Shown: positions 8,369 through 16,889 of the stretch, in pieces
How the letters are laid out: every line of letters starts with the position of its first letter
How positions within the stretch are numbered: the stretch's first letter is position 1
Source: Leifsonia sp. Root112D2
Lineage (GTDB): Bacteria; Actinomycetota; Actinomycetes; Actinomycetales; Microbacteriaceae
Assembly: GCF_001424905.1 (NCBI RefSeq)
Contig: NZ_LMCU01000001.1
Coordinates: forward strand, 675,480 to 739,479
Reading direction: 5' to 3'
Length of the DNA: 64,000 bases
The notes under the pieces: generated by a model
Database searches by the model: none
The model's input: the letters and a program-made list of their open reading frames with translations, nothing else
Told to the model about the DNA's origin: nothing
Position numbers and translations under genes: made by a program

Positions 8369-8433
8369 TGCTTGGTTGCTCCTCATGATTCGTGGTTCGT
8401 GACTGGGGATAATTCGATGTCGTGCGCTCGGCG

Positions 8434-9441
8434 TCAACCCTGCCGATGATCATCGGGATAGACAACGCCGATCTGCGAGCGGATCTGGTCCATGGTTCGC
8501 ATTATCTGGAGCGTCTCCAGTAGCGGCATCGCAGGGCTCTCGACTAGGCCGGCGCGCACGCAGCGGGCGACTTCATGTGCCTGATAGCGGAGTCCCTGTC
8601 CGATGCGCGTGTAGCCGTGTCTTTCCGTGCGGCCATCGGGCCAAATCACGCTGAACGACGATGGCACGTAGAACTTTCCATCGATCTCGACCCGGGCCTC
8701 GGTCCCGATGATCGCCGCGCGGTTCGTACCCTTGGCCTCGAGCGATGTCGTCAGAACAGCCTGACTCCCGTTGGCGTGGCTGAGAACCGCAGAGGTCTGC
8801 GAATCGACTCCGTTCGTTAGGCAGCCCACAGCTGCGATCTGCGAGGGCGACCCGAGCACCATTGAAGCGAACGAGACACAATAGACTCCGAGATCGAGGA
8901 GGGCCCCACCAGCTCGTAGAGGATCGAAGATGCGCTGGGATCCGTCTTCGACCCGGTCCGCGTGGTCAACGATCACTGTACGGACATCACCGAGGCCTCC
9001 AGCGCTTAGAAGCATTCGAAGATCCACGATGTGCGGAACAAACCGTGTCCACATCGCCTCCATCAAGAACACGCCGCCCTTCTGAGCCGCGGAAATGACG
9101 TCGAAAGCTTGTTCCGCGTTCACCGTGAACGGCTTCTCGACCAGTGTCGGTTTCCCTGACTGCAGAGCTAGGAGCGTCACATCGTGGTGTGCGCTCTGAA
9201 TCGTTGCGATGTACACGGCGTCGATATCCGGATCGGCGAGAAGTTCGCCGTACGTGCCATAAGAGCGAGGAACACCGTGCGCTGCGGCGAACCGCGAGGC
9301 GTCTGCAGTATCTCGAGAAGCGACAGCAACGAGATCTGCATCTTCCAACAGCGCCAAGTCCTTAGCGAATTCGGCTGCGATGTAGCCGGTCCCCAGAATT
9401 CCCCATCGGAAGGGGGTATCGGTTTTGCCGGGCTGAGTCAT
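8434..9441 (-). CDS. Gfo/Idh/MocA-family oxidoreductase
   Basis: 335 residues. The N-terminal Rossmann domain has WGILGTGYIA, and the EKP motif (LVEKPFTVNAEQA) near residue 98 marks the family. The C-terminal alpha/beta domain begins with FLMEAMWTRFVPHI, resembling dimeric dihydrodiol or glucose-fructose dehydrogenases, and contains GGALLDLGVYCVSF. Such enzymes oxidise or reduce sugar ring hydroxyls using NAD(P), sometimes as paired steps in glycoside cleavage or epimerisation. It lies 1 bp from the SDR gene's end and 65 bp before the aldo/keto reductase, so the three are likely one transcript. Members of this family with an adjacent ABC sugar importer usually belong to inositol, uronate or rare-sugar pathways. 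Confidence 0.92.
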   Translation of the reverse strand: MTQPGKTDTPFRWGILGTGYIAAEFAKDLALLEDADLVAVASRDTADASRFAAAHGVPRSYGTYGELLADPDIDAVYIATIQSAHHDVTLLALQSGKPTLVEKPFTVNAEQAFDVISAAQKGGVFLMEAMWTRFVPHIVDLRMLLSAGGLGDVRTVIVDHADRVEDGSQRIFDPLRAGGALLDLGVYCVSFASMVLGSPSQIAAVGCLTNGVDSQTSAVLSHANGSQAVLTTSLEAKGTNRAAIIGTEARVEIDGKFYVPSSFSVIWPDGRTERHGYTRIGQGLRYQAHEVARCVRAGLVESPAMPLLETLQIMRTMDQIRSQIGVVYPDDHRQG

Positions 9442-9442
9442 C

Positions 9443-10474
9443 TCACTCCTTCAGGCTCGTCTCTCGTATCCGCCCGCGAACTGCAGCTGGAAGTGCGCCG
9501 ACCGCTTCGACCAGGGCGTCGTAAGTAGCATTGACAGATTCATCGACAACCTTGCGTGCGGGATCATCGTCATGCCATTTCACGACCTCACGGGCGCCGA
9601 TCCACAATGGCGTGCTGACCGAAAATCCTAGGACTAGAGCCTTGATCTTGGTGTTGTCGAACACGACCGAGTCCGATTTGGTGCCGAGCAGGGACTCCGC
9701 CAGCAATGGATCCACAGCGGCTATCGTTTCGGATGCGATGTGGACGATACGAGGCTCCTCGACTCCCGCAGCCGCACCGAAGATGCGGTAGATCTGATCC
9801 CACGTAAGCAGTTCGTCCGACGTGATGTGGAAGGTATCCCCGACCGCCTGAGGATTCCCGAGTAGCCCGACGAACGCTCGGGCGAAATCAAGGTGATAGG
9901 TCATCGTCCACAATGACGTGCCATCGCCATGGACGACGACCTCTTTGCCGCGCCTCATTCTGTCGATCTCGGTCCACCCTGCAAGCAACGGTACTGAGGT
10001 GTGGTCGTACGTGTGCAATGGCCGCACAATTGTTATCGGAAAGCCGGTGCGTCGATATTCTCCGACCAGGAAATCTTCGCAAGCGATCTTGTTCTGTGCG
10101 TACTTCCAACGAGGATTCTGCAATGGTGTCGACTCGGTGATCGGCTGGCGACGCGGTGGCGTCTGGTATGCTGATGCGGTGCTGATGAACACGTACTGCC
10201 CGATCCGGCCAGCAAAGTGTTCTACCATCGCCTCGACATGTTCAGGAAGAAAGGCCTGAAAGTCCACGACTACGTCGAATGTTCGATTCCGAAGCGCTCG
10301 ATCAATCTCCGTGCGGTCGTGTACGTCTGCCGTGAGAAGCTCGGCCCCATCTGGCAGCGGCCGTTTCGTATTCAGTCCTCGGTTAAGGATCGTCACCTCG
10401 TCGCCTCTAGCTATGGCGAACCTGCAGCACGCCGTGCTCACTATGCCGGTGCCACCGACGAACAGAACTTTCAT
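9443..10474 (-). CDS. NAD-dependent epimerase/dehydratase family protein (extended SDR)
   Basis: 343 residues. The N-terminal cofactor motif is VGGTGIVSTACCRFA, a GGTGxxS variant instead of GxxGxxG; the YxxxK pair appears as YAQNK in RWKYAQNKIACEDFL, and ISTASAYQ gives the catalytic Ser/Thr segment. The HGDGTSLWTMTYHLDFARAF pattern is like the atypical extended SDRs related to isoflavone-reductase and chloroplast RNA-binding SDRs. It probably acts on an NDP-sugar or a free sugar derivative. Its ATG at 10474 overlaps the TIM-barrel gene's stop, so the two are translationally coupled. The substrate is not determinable here. Confidence 0.85.
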   Translation of the reverse strand: MKVLFVGGTGIVSTACCRFAIARGDEVTILNRGLNTKRPLPDGAELLTADVHDRTEIDRALRNRTFDVVVDFQAFLPEHVEAMVEHFAGRIGQYVFISTASAYQTPPRRQPITESTPLQNPRWKYAQNKIACEDFLVGEYRRTGFPITIVRPLHTYDHTSVPLLAGWTEIDRMRRGKEVVVHGDGTSLWTMTYHLDFARAFVGLLGNPQAVGDTFHITSDELLTWDQIYRIFGAAAGVEEPRIVHIASETIAAVDPLLAESLLGTKSDSVVFDNTKIKALVLGFSVSTPLWIGAREVVKWHDDDPARKVVDESVNATYDALVEAVGALPAAVRGRIRETSLKE

Positions 10475-12192
10475 CAGGCCGGCGTCAACTCGTCGACCAC
10501 ACGGCGCGGTGCCTCAGCGCGGAGGCTTTCGCTCAAGGTCGCGACTCGTTCGCCATCAAGCAGCATGTACACCGGATAGCCGAAGTCGGTGGATCGGTAG
10601 AACTCCTTCAGCTTGTCTGCGAGAGCATCCAACTCCTGAACAGTGCGGGACCATCGTTCGACGAAGCGGGACTCGACCGGCTGACCAGCGCGATCCTGAT
10701 CCACCAGATGACGCGTGAGGAATACTCCCTGCACCGACAGCTGGAAGATCTGAACGTAGCGACGGAACAGATCCCATGCCTCCACCAATTTGGCCGCCCC
10801 GAAGGAAGACAACGCTGGATGACCGATCGCCAGCCGTCTCCCTAAAGCTATGACCTCCCTCATCGCCTCATCTTCCGATTCCACGATTCCCCAGACGTTC
10901 GTCGCGTCGGAGGAGAGGGCATCTCTCGCTGTCGGATCCCAATCCATCAGCCCGTCCTTGACCTCGCCAACCCATACTGCGTCGGCCATGCTTACCGGTA
11001 CGCAGCTCGACTCGGAGAAGACACAGTCGTTGACGAATAGGGAGCGAGAGATTATGGGCCAGGTCCTCCCAATGATCTCCTGTGCCCAACCGGCGAGATC
11101 ATCGATGTCCGCGTCGCTGGCTCCCGGAGCGACGATCGTTTGTTCCTCGAGCCAGTTCCGATAGATGCTTCGATCCGTTGTCGAAAGATCGCGGGAGAGA
11201 GCGGCGCCGCCGGCCACATTGATCCAATTGAGTGTGTCGAAGGCGGTGTGACCCTCCAAGCCCTCCCAGTCAGTGCGGAACATGACACCGGTTGCACCTC
11301 GATCGCGGCCATACTGCATCCGTTTCCGCATGTCATCGAGCATCACACTGGCGCCGATACCCCACCCGTAGAACTGGCCCATGCAGTCGATCTCGATCCA
11401 TTGATCGTGATCACCGACGGCGCCGATCCTAGGGTTGTTGGGAAAAGTCGGATAGTAATCGTGCGGAGTATTCTTCAGCGCGATCACGATGTCAGAGGGC
11501 AGATCGACCACGGCGTCGACCATGGCCGTTTGATCGCTCGATGTGAAGGTGAAATCTCTGACGATGAGCCTTTTGCCCGCCGCACTCAGCGGCTCGTGGA
11601 TGGCGGTCAGGATGTTCTGATACCACTGCGCTGGCGTCATCACCTTGCAGTCATCGCACTCGCACTTGTTTGCGGCAATCGATACTCTGCTTTCGGCTGT
11701 GGCGGGAGCGACGATGAGACCGGCGAGCCCTGGGCACTCGACCATCAATTCCTCGTATTTGACGCGCACGAATTCCGGCCAGAACGGATGGCTCGCACAA
11801 AGTCGGCCATTCTTGATCACCTCAGGGTGTATCTCCGGGATGGTGTCATCGAAGTAGATCTCTTTGTTCTCGAGATAGACCTTCAGCCCGCGCTGTGCTG
11901 CCTGATCGATGAGGCGGTTGACGTATGTGCGTGCACGGCATGGCCGATCTGCTCGCTTGGGAGCGACGAAGGCGCGCACGTAGGAGTCACGGTAGCGTTC
12001 AAGGTTGTTCGAGTACTTCTCGCCACCCGCCCCGAAGTACTCTCCGGGGTAGACAATCAGATCGACGATGTCGTTGCGGTGCAGGACAATGCCCGTCATG
12101 TTGTGGGACGCCGCGAAATCCAGCGCGAACTGCATGTGCTGGTGGTCCCATGCGTAGTTGCTGTGCACCTCAAGCAGACGCTCATCGAACAT
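10474..12192 (-). CDS. TIM-barrel protein, probable glycoside hydrolase (distant GH67/GH20-like)
   Basis: About 572 residues with no signal peptide. The ATG at 12192 is chosen for the AGGAAAGG 6 nt upstream; the frame continues upstream without a better start. Segments such as RTYVNRLIDQAAQRGLKVYLENKEIYF, HPFWPEFVRVKYEELM, GLAGLIVAPATAESR and GATGVMFRTDWEGLEGHTAF look like successive strands of a sugar-active TIM barrel. IALKNTPHDYYPTFPNNPRIG resembles alpha-glucuronidase-type barrels. A CECDDC cluster near the middle could bind metal. I cannot place it in a named family with certainty. It is the first enzyme gene downstream of a sugar ABC importer and is coupled to an SDR gene, so a cytoplasmic role in cleaving or converting the imported glycoside is likely. 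Confidence 0.6.
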   Translation of the reverse strand: MFDERLLEVHSNYAWDHQHMQFALDFAASHNMTGIVLHRNDIVDLIVYPGEYFGAGGEKYSNNLERYRDSYVRAFVAPKRADRPCRARTYVNRLIDQAAQRGLKVYLENKEIYFDDTIPEIHPEVIKNGRLCASHPFWPEFVRVKYEELMVECPGLAGLIVAPATAESRVSIAANKCECDDCKVMTPAQWYQNILTAIHEPLSAAGKRLIVRDFTFTSSDQTAMVDAVVDLPSDIVIALKNTPHDYYPTFPNNPRIGAVGDHDQWIEIDCMGQFYGWGIGASVMLDDMRKRMQYGRDRGATGVMFRTDWEGLEGHTAFDTLNWINVAGGAALSRDLSTTDRSIYRNWLEEQTIVAPGASDADIDDLAGWAQEIIGRTWPIISRSLFVNDCVFSESSCVPVSMADAVWVGEVKDGLMDWDPTARDALSSDATNVWGIVESEDEAMREVIALGRRLAIGHPALSSFGAAKLVEAWDLFRRYVQIFQLSVQGVFLTRHLVDQDRAGQPVESRFVERWSRTVQELDALADKLKEFYRSTDFGYPVYMLLDGERVATLSESLRAEAPRRVVDELTPA

Positions 12193-12285
12193 TTGATACC
12201 TTTCCTCGTGCCGTAGCTGTGTCGAAGTTGTCATTGCGATAAGAGTTGACGGGCCTGCCATCGGAACGCGAGCTGGTACACACTG

Positions 12286-13188
12286 TCATCCTTTGATCCC
12301 CTGAGCAGCGATGCCTTGAACAAAGAATCTCTGCAGCGCGAAGAAGACGATGAGGACCGGAATTACCGAGAGAAGAGACATGGCCATGATCGGCCCGATG
12401 CTGAGATCGGAGCTGTTGCCCAGGTTTGCCAGCGCCAGGGCCAACGTGTACTTGCTCTGATCATGAAGGAAGAGCAGGGGAAAGAGTAGATCGTTCCAGG
12501 CCCAGAAGAACTGGAAGATCACATTTGTCACGAGTGCGGGTTTGACCAACGGTATGACCACCTGTCGGAAGATCCTGAACTCCGAGCAGCCGTCCATTCG
12601 AGCTGCATCGAGCAACTCGTCCGGGACCGTACGCACATACTGAGTCATCAGGAATGTGCCGAAAGTCGCACCGACGCCTGGGAGGATTACGCTGGCGTAG
12701 CTGTTGACGAGACCCACGGAATTGAACATCTGATACAGGGGCACCATGCGAATCTGGTCGGGCACCATCATTGCGGCGAGCACCAGGACGAAGAGCACCT
12801 TCTGACCACGGAATCGGTATTTGCCAAATCCGAAGCCGGCGAGGGCATTGATGATGACAGTCAACATCACCCGGAACACAGTGACGACTGACGTGTTGAC
12901 GTAATACTCGAGGAACCCGCCCTGATTCCATCCTGTGATGAAGTTGTCGAGCGTCGGATGCATCGGGATCAATGAGGGCATCTTCGCGTAGATCTCGCTC
13001 ATGGGCTGGAACGCCATCGAGATCATCCAAAGAATTGGGAACATCATGATCAGTCCACCGATGATTAGCACGATCAGTGTCAGGTGCTTACGCGTCCCTT
13101 CGATGAGCCTCATTGTCAGCGGTGGGCGTACCCGCTGAATCGGCATGGCTTTCTGCGCCGCGACCTCGGCGATTGCTGCCTGGCTCAT
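12286..13188 (-). CDS. Carbohydrate ABC transporter permease (MalG-type)
   Basis: 300 residues with six predicted membrane helices, starting with HLTLIVLIIGGLIMMFPILW. The cytoplasmic EAA loop reads ELLDAARMDGCSEFRIFRQVVIPLVKPAL, the contact for the ATPase. It forms the inner-membrane channel of a CUT1 family sugar importer with the adjacent MalF-type permease. It lies 1 bp downstream of that gene. No ATPase gene is present in this operon, so a shared MsiK-like ATPase encoded elsewhere probably energises it, as is usual for actinobacterial CUT1 systems. Confidence 0.95.
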   Translation of the reverse strand: MSQAAIAEVAAQKAMPIQRVRPPLTMRLIEGTRKHLTLIVLIIGGLIMMFPILWMISMAFQPMSEIYAKMPSLIPMHPTLDNFITGWNQGGFLEYYVNTSVVTVFRVMLTVIINALAGFGFGKYRFRGQKVLFVLVLAAMMVPDQIRMVPLYQMFNSVGLVNSYASVILPGVGATFGTFLMTQYVRTVPDELLDAARMDGCSEFRIFRQVVIPLVKPALVTNVIFQFFWAWNDLLFPLLFLHDQSKYTLALALANLGNSSDLSIGPIMAMSLLSVIPVLIVFFALQRFFVQGIAAQGIKG

Positions 13189-13189
13189 A

Positions 13190-14080
13190 TCAATCGTCTT
13201 CCTTGCCCATTAGCCGCTGCATGATCAAGGTCACCACGAGGATTCCCGCGAAGAGAACACAAGCCACCGCGGCCGCATAGCTCAACGAGGAGTCAGCGAA
13301 CGCCTTGATGAAGATGTACAGAACCATCACGTAGGAGGCGTCACCCGGTCCTCCTCCAGTCATCACGTAGATGCTCTCGAAGACGCGGAACGACGCGATG
13401 GTGCAGAGGATCACAACGAGCATGGTGATGGGTCGTAGGCCGGGCAATGTTATATGCACGAACTGCTGCCACGACGACGCGCCGTCGACTCGAGCCGCTT
13501 CGTATCTTTCGAGCGGGATTCCTTGCAAACCGGCCAGATAGATCACCATGTAGTAGCCCAGACCCGCCCAGATCCCGACGATCGCGAGCGACGGGATCGT
13601 CATGTTCGGGTCGAGAAGCCAGCCGGACGTCGGCAGCCCGAACGTCTGCAGGATCGTGTTCAGGATTCCGTTGTTGGTTTGATACATCTGCCGCCACACC
13701 AACCCGCTGACCGACCACGACAGCAGGTAGGGCATGACGTACATAGCTCGCAACACACCCTTGAACCGCCGAACCTTGTTCATGCCGGTCGCGATGAGCA
13801 GGCTGAGAACAACCGTTATCGGCACGAGAAGGATCGTGTAGTAGACGGTGTTGCGTACGGATGCCAGAAACGCCTCGTCGTGAATGAGTGCGGCGTAATT
13901 GGCACCCCCGATGAAACGATTGGTCCCATCGTCGCTGGTAAAACTGAGCACGATGTTCTCGATCAGCGGGTAGATCGCAAACAACAGAACGACAACAATA
14001 TTCGGTGCAACGAACAGATAGGGGGCGATGCCGCTCGAACGAAGCGGGCGTCGTCGCCTGACCGGCCTGGTGATCGTCAA
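13190..14080 (-). CDS. Carbohydrate ABC transporter permease (MalF-type)
   Basis: 296 residues. An arginine-rich N-terminus is followed by about six helices; the first is YLFVAPNIVVVLLFAIYPLIE. The EAA loop is YEAARVDGASSWQQFVHITLPGLRP. GGPGDASYVMVLYIF near the C-terminus is typical of sugar permeases with a LacF/MalF fold. Its start overlaps the end of the binding-protein gene by 4 nt, so binding protein and permeases are translated together. It partners with the MalG-type permease immediately downstream. Confidence 0.95.
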   Translation of the reverse strand: MTITRPVRRRRPLRSSGIAPYLFVAPNIVVVLLFAIYPLIENIVLSFTSDDGTNRFIGGANYAALIHDEAFLASVRNTVYYTILLVPITVVLSLLIATGMNKVRRFKGVLRAMYVMPYLLSWSVSGLVWRQMYQTNNGILNTILQTFGLPTSGWLLDPNMTIPSLAIVGIWAGLGYYMVIYLAGLQGIPLERYEAARVDGASSWQQFVHITLPGLRPITMLVVILCTIASFRVFESIYVMTGGGPGDASYVMVLYIFIKAFADSSLSYAAAVACVLFAGILVVTLIMQRLMGKEDD

Positions 14081-15432
14081 GATGCAGCCTTGGCAGCCAC
14101 TAACACCTTGTTCATATTGTCGGCTGCGGCCTTGGGGGTCTCGCTGAATATCACCGCCGACTGCAATTCGCGAAGCAGCCCGGTCTTTGCCGCCCCGTAC
14201 ATCGGGGTCAGGAACTGTTCTGCAACAATCGGATCAAGATACTTCTTCACCTGAGTACTGAAGACGGCTAGCACATCCGAGATCGACGAATGAGTGGTCT
14301 TCAGGTCATCGCGGGGGAGCAGACTGGCGACGGCCGTCGTGTAGATCTGCATCTGGTCAGGTCGTGAGGCGAACAGGATGAAGTTTGCAGCGTGTTCGGC
14401 ATTCTTGCCTTTAAAAGCGATGAGGTCACCGCCCCCGTTCACAGTGGTGGCCTTGACCTTCCTGGGCAGGAAGGTGGCGCCCCACTTGAAGTTCCTGACC
14501 TGCGCCGCAAGCGCGGGCGCCATGTCGGAGCCTGCGGAGAGCCAGATGCCTACTTGCCCGGACTCGAACAAGGTCAATGGATTGACGGTTCCTTCGATCA
14601 CGCCGGGAGCCGCCAGTTTCTGCTTGTACAGATCGACTGTCCACTCCAATGCTCCGACGCCTGCAGCATTGTTGATGTCAGGATTCCCCTTGGCATCCAA
14701 AAGGCTTCCACCGTTCTGGAAGAGAAACGGGATCCAGCCATCGAAGCTGGGTTTCTCGAACATTAAGCCGTTGGTAACTCCGCCTTCGGCTTGAACCTTC
14801 TTTGCCGCGGCGACCAGCTGGTCCCATGTCCACGGCTCATCGTTGACGCCGGGAGCCTTGATGCCGGCCTTCTGCAGCGCCGTCTTGTTGTAGATAACGG
14901 CACGCACGGAATCGGCCATCGGGACACCCGCGATCGTGCCGTGCGGCCTGTCGATCTTGGTTCGTTTCTCATCGAAATGAGCGAAGAAGTCCTTGGGCAG
15001 ATAGGGCGTCAGATCTGCGTAGTATCCCTTGGCCGCATAGGTCGGGATGATGGGCAATGGCATCATCGCGAGGTCAGGCGGGTCACCGGCCGCCATGCGA
15101 GTTTCGAGCTGCTGATAGAACAGATTCTGCGCGAGCGACTGGATTTTGACAGTACTTCCCGGGTTCGCCTTCTCATAGTTGGCGGCGATCGTGAGCATGG
15201 CCTGCTTCTCGGTGTTAGACGAGTACTGGTCCATGATCGTCAGGGTACCGGTGGAGCCCCCCTTGGTGCTCACGGCGGTCGAGGTGGCCCTTATGGTTGG
15301 GCCGCTCGAGCACGCCGCGAGAGTGAGCCCGATGACGCCGAGGCCTCCGGCCGTCAAGAATCCGCGGCGGCTCAATGCGGATGAAGAACTGCTGAATGTA
15401 ATCGGAGCGCGGGGTGATGGCGACTCTGACAT
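14077..15432 (-). CDS. Sugar ABC transporter substrate-binding lipoprotein (Tat-type signal)
   Basis: 451 residues. The signal region has a twin-arginine motif SRRGFLTAGG and a lipobox LTLAAC, so it is probably exported folded by Tat and lipid-anchored outside the membrane. The mature part has the solute-binding family 1 layout: LTIMDQYSSNTEKQAMLTIA, then YQQLETRMAAGDPPDLAMM, and GVPMADSVRAVIYNKTALQKAG. ATG 15432 has AAAGGGG five bases upstream and is preferred over Met codons further up. It is the first gene of the importer operon and the specificity determinant. It lies downstream of the divergently regulated-looking LacI gene in the same direction. Confidence 0.93.
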   Translation of the reverse strand: MSESPSPRAPITFSSSSSALSRRGFLTAGGLGVIGLTLAACSSGPTIRATSTAVSTKGGSTGTLTIMDQYSSNTEKQAMLTIAANYEKANPGSTVKIQSLAQNLFYQQLETRMAAGDPPDLAMMPLPIIPTYAAKGYYADLTPYLPKDFFAHFDEKRTKIDRPHGTIAGVPMADSVRAVIYNKTALQKAGIKAPGVNDEPWTWDQLVAAAKKVQAEGGVTNGLMFEKPSFDGWIPFLFQNGGSLLDAKGNPDINNAAGVGALEWTVDLYKQKLAAPGVIEGTVNPLTLFESGQVGIWLSAGSDMAPALAAQVRNFKWGATFLPRKVKATTVNGGGDLIAFKGKNAEHAANFILFASRPDQMQIYTTAVASLLPRDDLKTTHSSISDVLAVFSTQVKKYLDPIVAEQFLTPMYGAAKTGLLRELQSAVIFSETPKAAADNMNKVLVAAKAAS

Positions 15433-15558
15433 AGGAACCCCTTTCATTGATTTTGGACGCAACAGACGATCCGGATGATCGAGGCTGCAATTACACAAAC
15501 GATCTGAATATTTACTAGGGACTACTTCAACGCATCGGGTCTATTTCACTGCTGAGTA

Positions 15559-16548
15559 TTACTTCTCCTTCGCTTCGCCGGTAGAGCCGCGGACCAGCAG
15601 ACTCGTTGGAAGTTCTCGATGCATTTGCGCGGCAGAGTCTGGCTGAGTCAGCAGATCCAAGAGAAGATCAACGGAAGCACGGCCGGCTCGCTCGATGGGC
15701 AGCGCCACGGTCGTCAGTGTGGGGCTGCCCATCGTGGAGAAGAGCAGGTCATCGTTACCCACAACGCTGATATCCGTGGGCACCGCGATTCCCCGTTCGA
15801 AAAGGCGACGCAGGATCCCCATCGCCATCAGGTCGTTGTAGGCCAGCACTGCGGTCGCCTGCGAAGCGAGCACGAGATCGGCCGCAGCTATGCCGCTCTC
15901 AAAGCGCGGAACGAAGGGACCGAACTCCAACAACTCGAGGCCCGTCTCTTCCACCGCGATTTTGACACCCCGAAGCCGTTGTCCCTGCGACCAGGAGGCC
16001 TCAGGTCCGCCCGCCCAGGCTAAGGTCCGGTGTCCGAGAGAGCGCAGATGCATCGTGGCTTGTCGAGCCCCTTCTTCGTCATCGAACACCACGGACGGGA
16101 TGCCATCAGCGGCACGGTTCACCATGACCAAGGGAATCTCTTTGGCCAATTCGTGAAGGTCTCTCTCGGACATTCGCGGCGAGCAGAGAATCATCCCATC
16201 GACTTGACCGGTCAGTTCGCCTATCAACTCGGCCTCAGCATTACCGTCCTCGTCTGAATCCGAGACGATCGCCGAGTATCCGCCTGCGCGGGCGCGGGAC
16301 TGTATTCCCTTCACCATGCTGGCAAAGAACGGGTTCCCCAAGTCCGGAACGATGATTCCGATAATGCTGGTGCGCCCGGTGATCAATCCACGCGCAGCAC
16401 GGTTGAGTCGGTAACCCAGTCGATCGGCGGCCTGCCGAACGGCCTCCGCCGTCTGAGGATTGACTATCTTCGGCGATGACAGGGCACGAGAGACGGTGGC
16501 GGGGGACACGCTAGCCGCCTTTGCCACGTCTCTCATCGTTACTGCCAT
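15559..16548 (-). CDS. LacI-family transcriptional regulator
   Basis: 329 residues, full length. The N-terminal helix-turn-helix is MRDVAKAASVSPATVSRALSS, the hinge YRLNRAARGLITGRTSIIGI, and the effector core includes VPDLGNPFFASMVKGIQSRA, GMILCSPRM and the C-terminal VVGNDDLLFSTMGSPTLTTV. It is transcribed in the same direction as the sugar importer operon, whose first gene begins 127 bp downstream. It very likely represses that operon and itself until a sugar or derivative binds. An inverted repeat in its own leader (16576-16594) and an AAACGTTT palindrome (16663-16670) are candidate operators. Confidence 0.94.
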   Translation of the reverse strand: MAVTMRDVAKAASVSPATVSRALSSPKIVNPQTAEAVRQAADRLGYRLNRAARGLITGRTSIIGIIVPDLGNPFFASMVKGIQSRARAGGYSAIVSDSDEDGNAEAELIGELTGQVDGMILCSPRMSERDLHELAKEIPLVMVNRAADGIPSVVFDDEEGARQATMHLRSLGHRTLAWAGGPEASWSQGQRLRGVKIAVEETGLELLEFGPFVPRFESGIAAADLVLASQATAVLAYNDLMAMGILRRLFERGIAVPTDISVVGNDDLLFSTMGSPTLTTVALPIERAGRASVDLLLDLLTQPDSAAQMHRELPTSLLVRGSTGEAKEK

Positions 16549-16575
16549 AACACCCCCCCCTCATCGCGGTGCGGT

Positions 16576-16594
16576 GACGCTACCAGTGAGCGTC
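16576..16594. promoter_or_regulatory. Inverted repeat upstream of the lacI gene, candidate operator
   Basis: Perfect 6-bp arms GACGCT and AGCGTC with a 7-nt centre, 28 bp before the LacI start codon. The left arm plus centre (GACGCTACCAGT) is repeated exactly at 16635-16646, 59 bp away. LacI repressors often bind two such sites for looping. No binding evidence is available. Confidence 0.4.
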
Positions 16595-16660
16595 TTCACC
16601 CGGCTTCAAATCGGAATAGGGTGCCTTGAAAAGAGACGCTACCAGTCATGATGAATCTCT

Positions 16661-16673
16661 GCAAACGTTTTGC
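16661..16673. promoter_or_regulatory. AAACGTTT-centred palindrome, LacI-type operator candidate
   Basis: GCAAACGTTTTGC contains a perfect 8-bp palindrome with a central CG, the usual symmetry of LacI/GalR family operators. It lies about 115 bp upstream of the LacI gene start. No other gene starts nearby on the plus strand except the IS1595-like remnant. Confidence 0.35.
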
Positions 16674-16796
16674 TTATATTTGTTATGGGCCTCGTAGCCG
16701 TAAGAAGATTGTCCGTAAAATACCCGTAGTCAGTCGAATTTGGGTAATGAATACGGTTTCATATGTACGGGTTCTCCATCTTGGCATCCTTGACGG

Positions 16797-16889
16797 ATGG
16801 TCGTGAACCGTGCTGCTGGGCGTGAATATCCGCGGTCGTATGCGCAGATGCGTGCGTGGTTTGACGAGGACTGGAAGTGTCTGGATTAT
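16797..16889 (+). pseudogene. N-terminal stub of an IS1595-type transposase
   Basis: Thirty-one codons reading AAGREYPRSYAQMRAWFDED followed by WKCLDY match the conserved start of IS1595-family transposases, where a zinc-ribbon segment normally follows. The homology stops exactly at the left inverted repeat of the first IS1380 element (16890), so the gene was cut by that insertion. No remainder of the transposase is found on the far side of the IS cluster. Confidence 0.65.
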
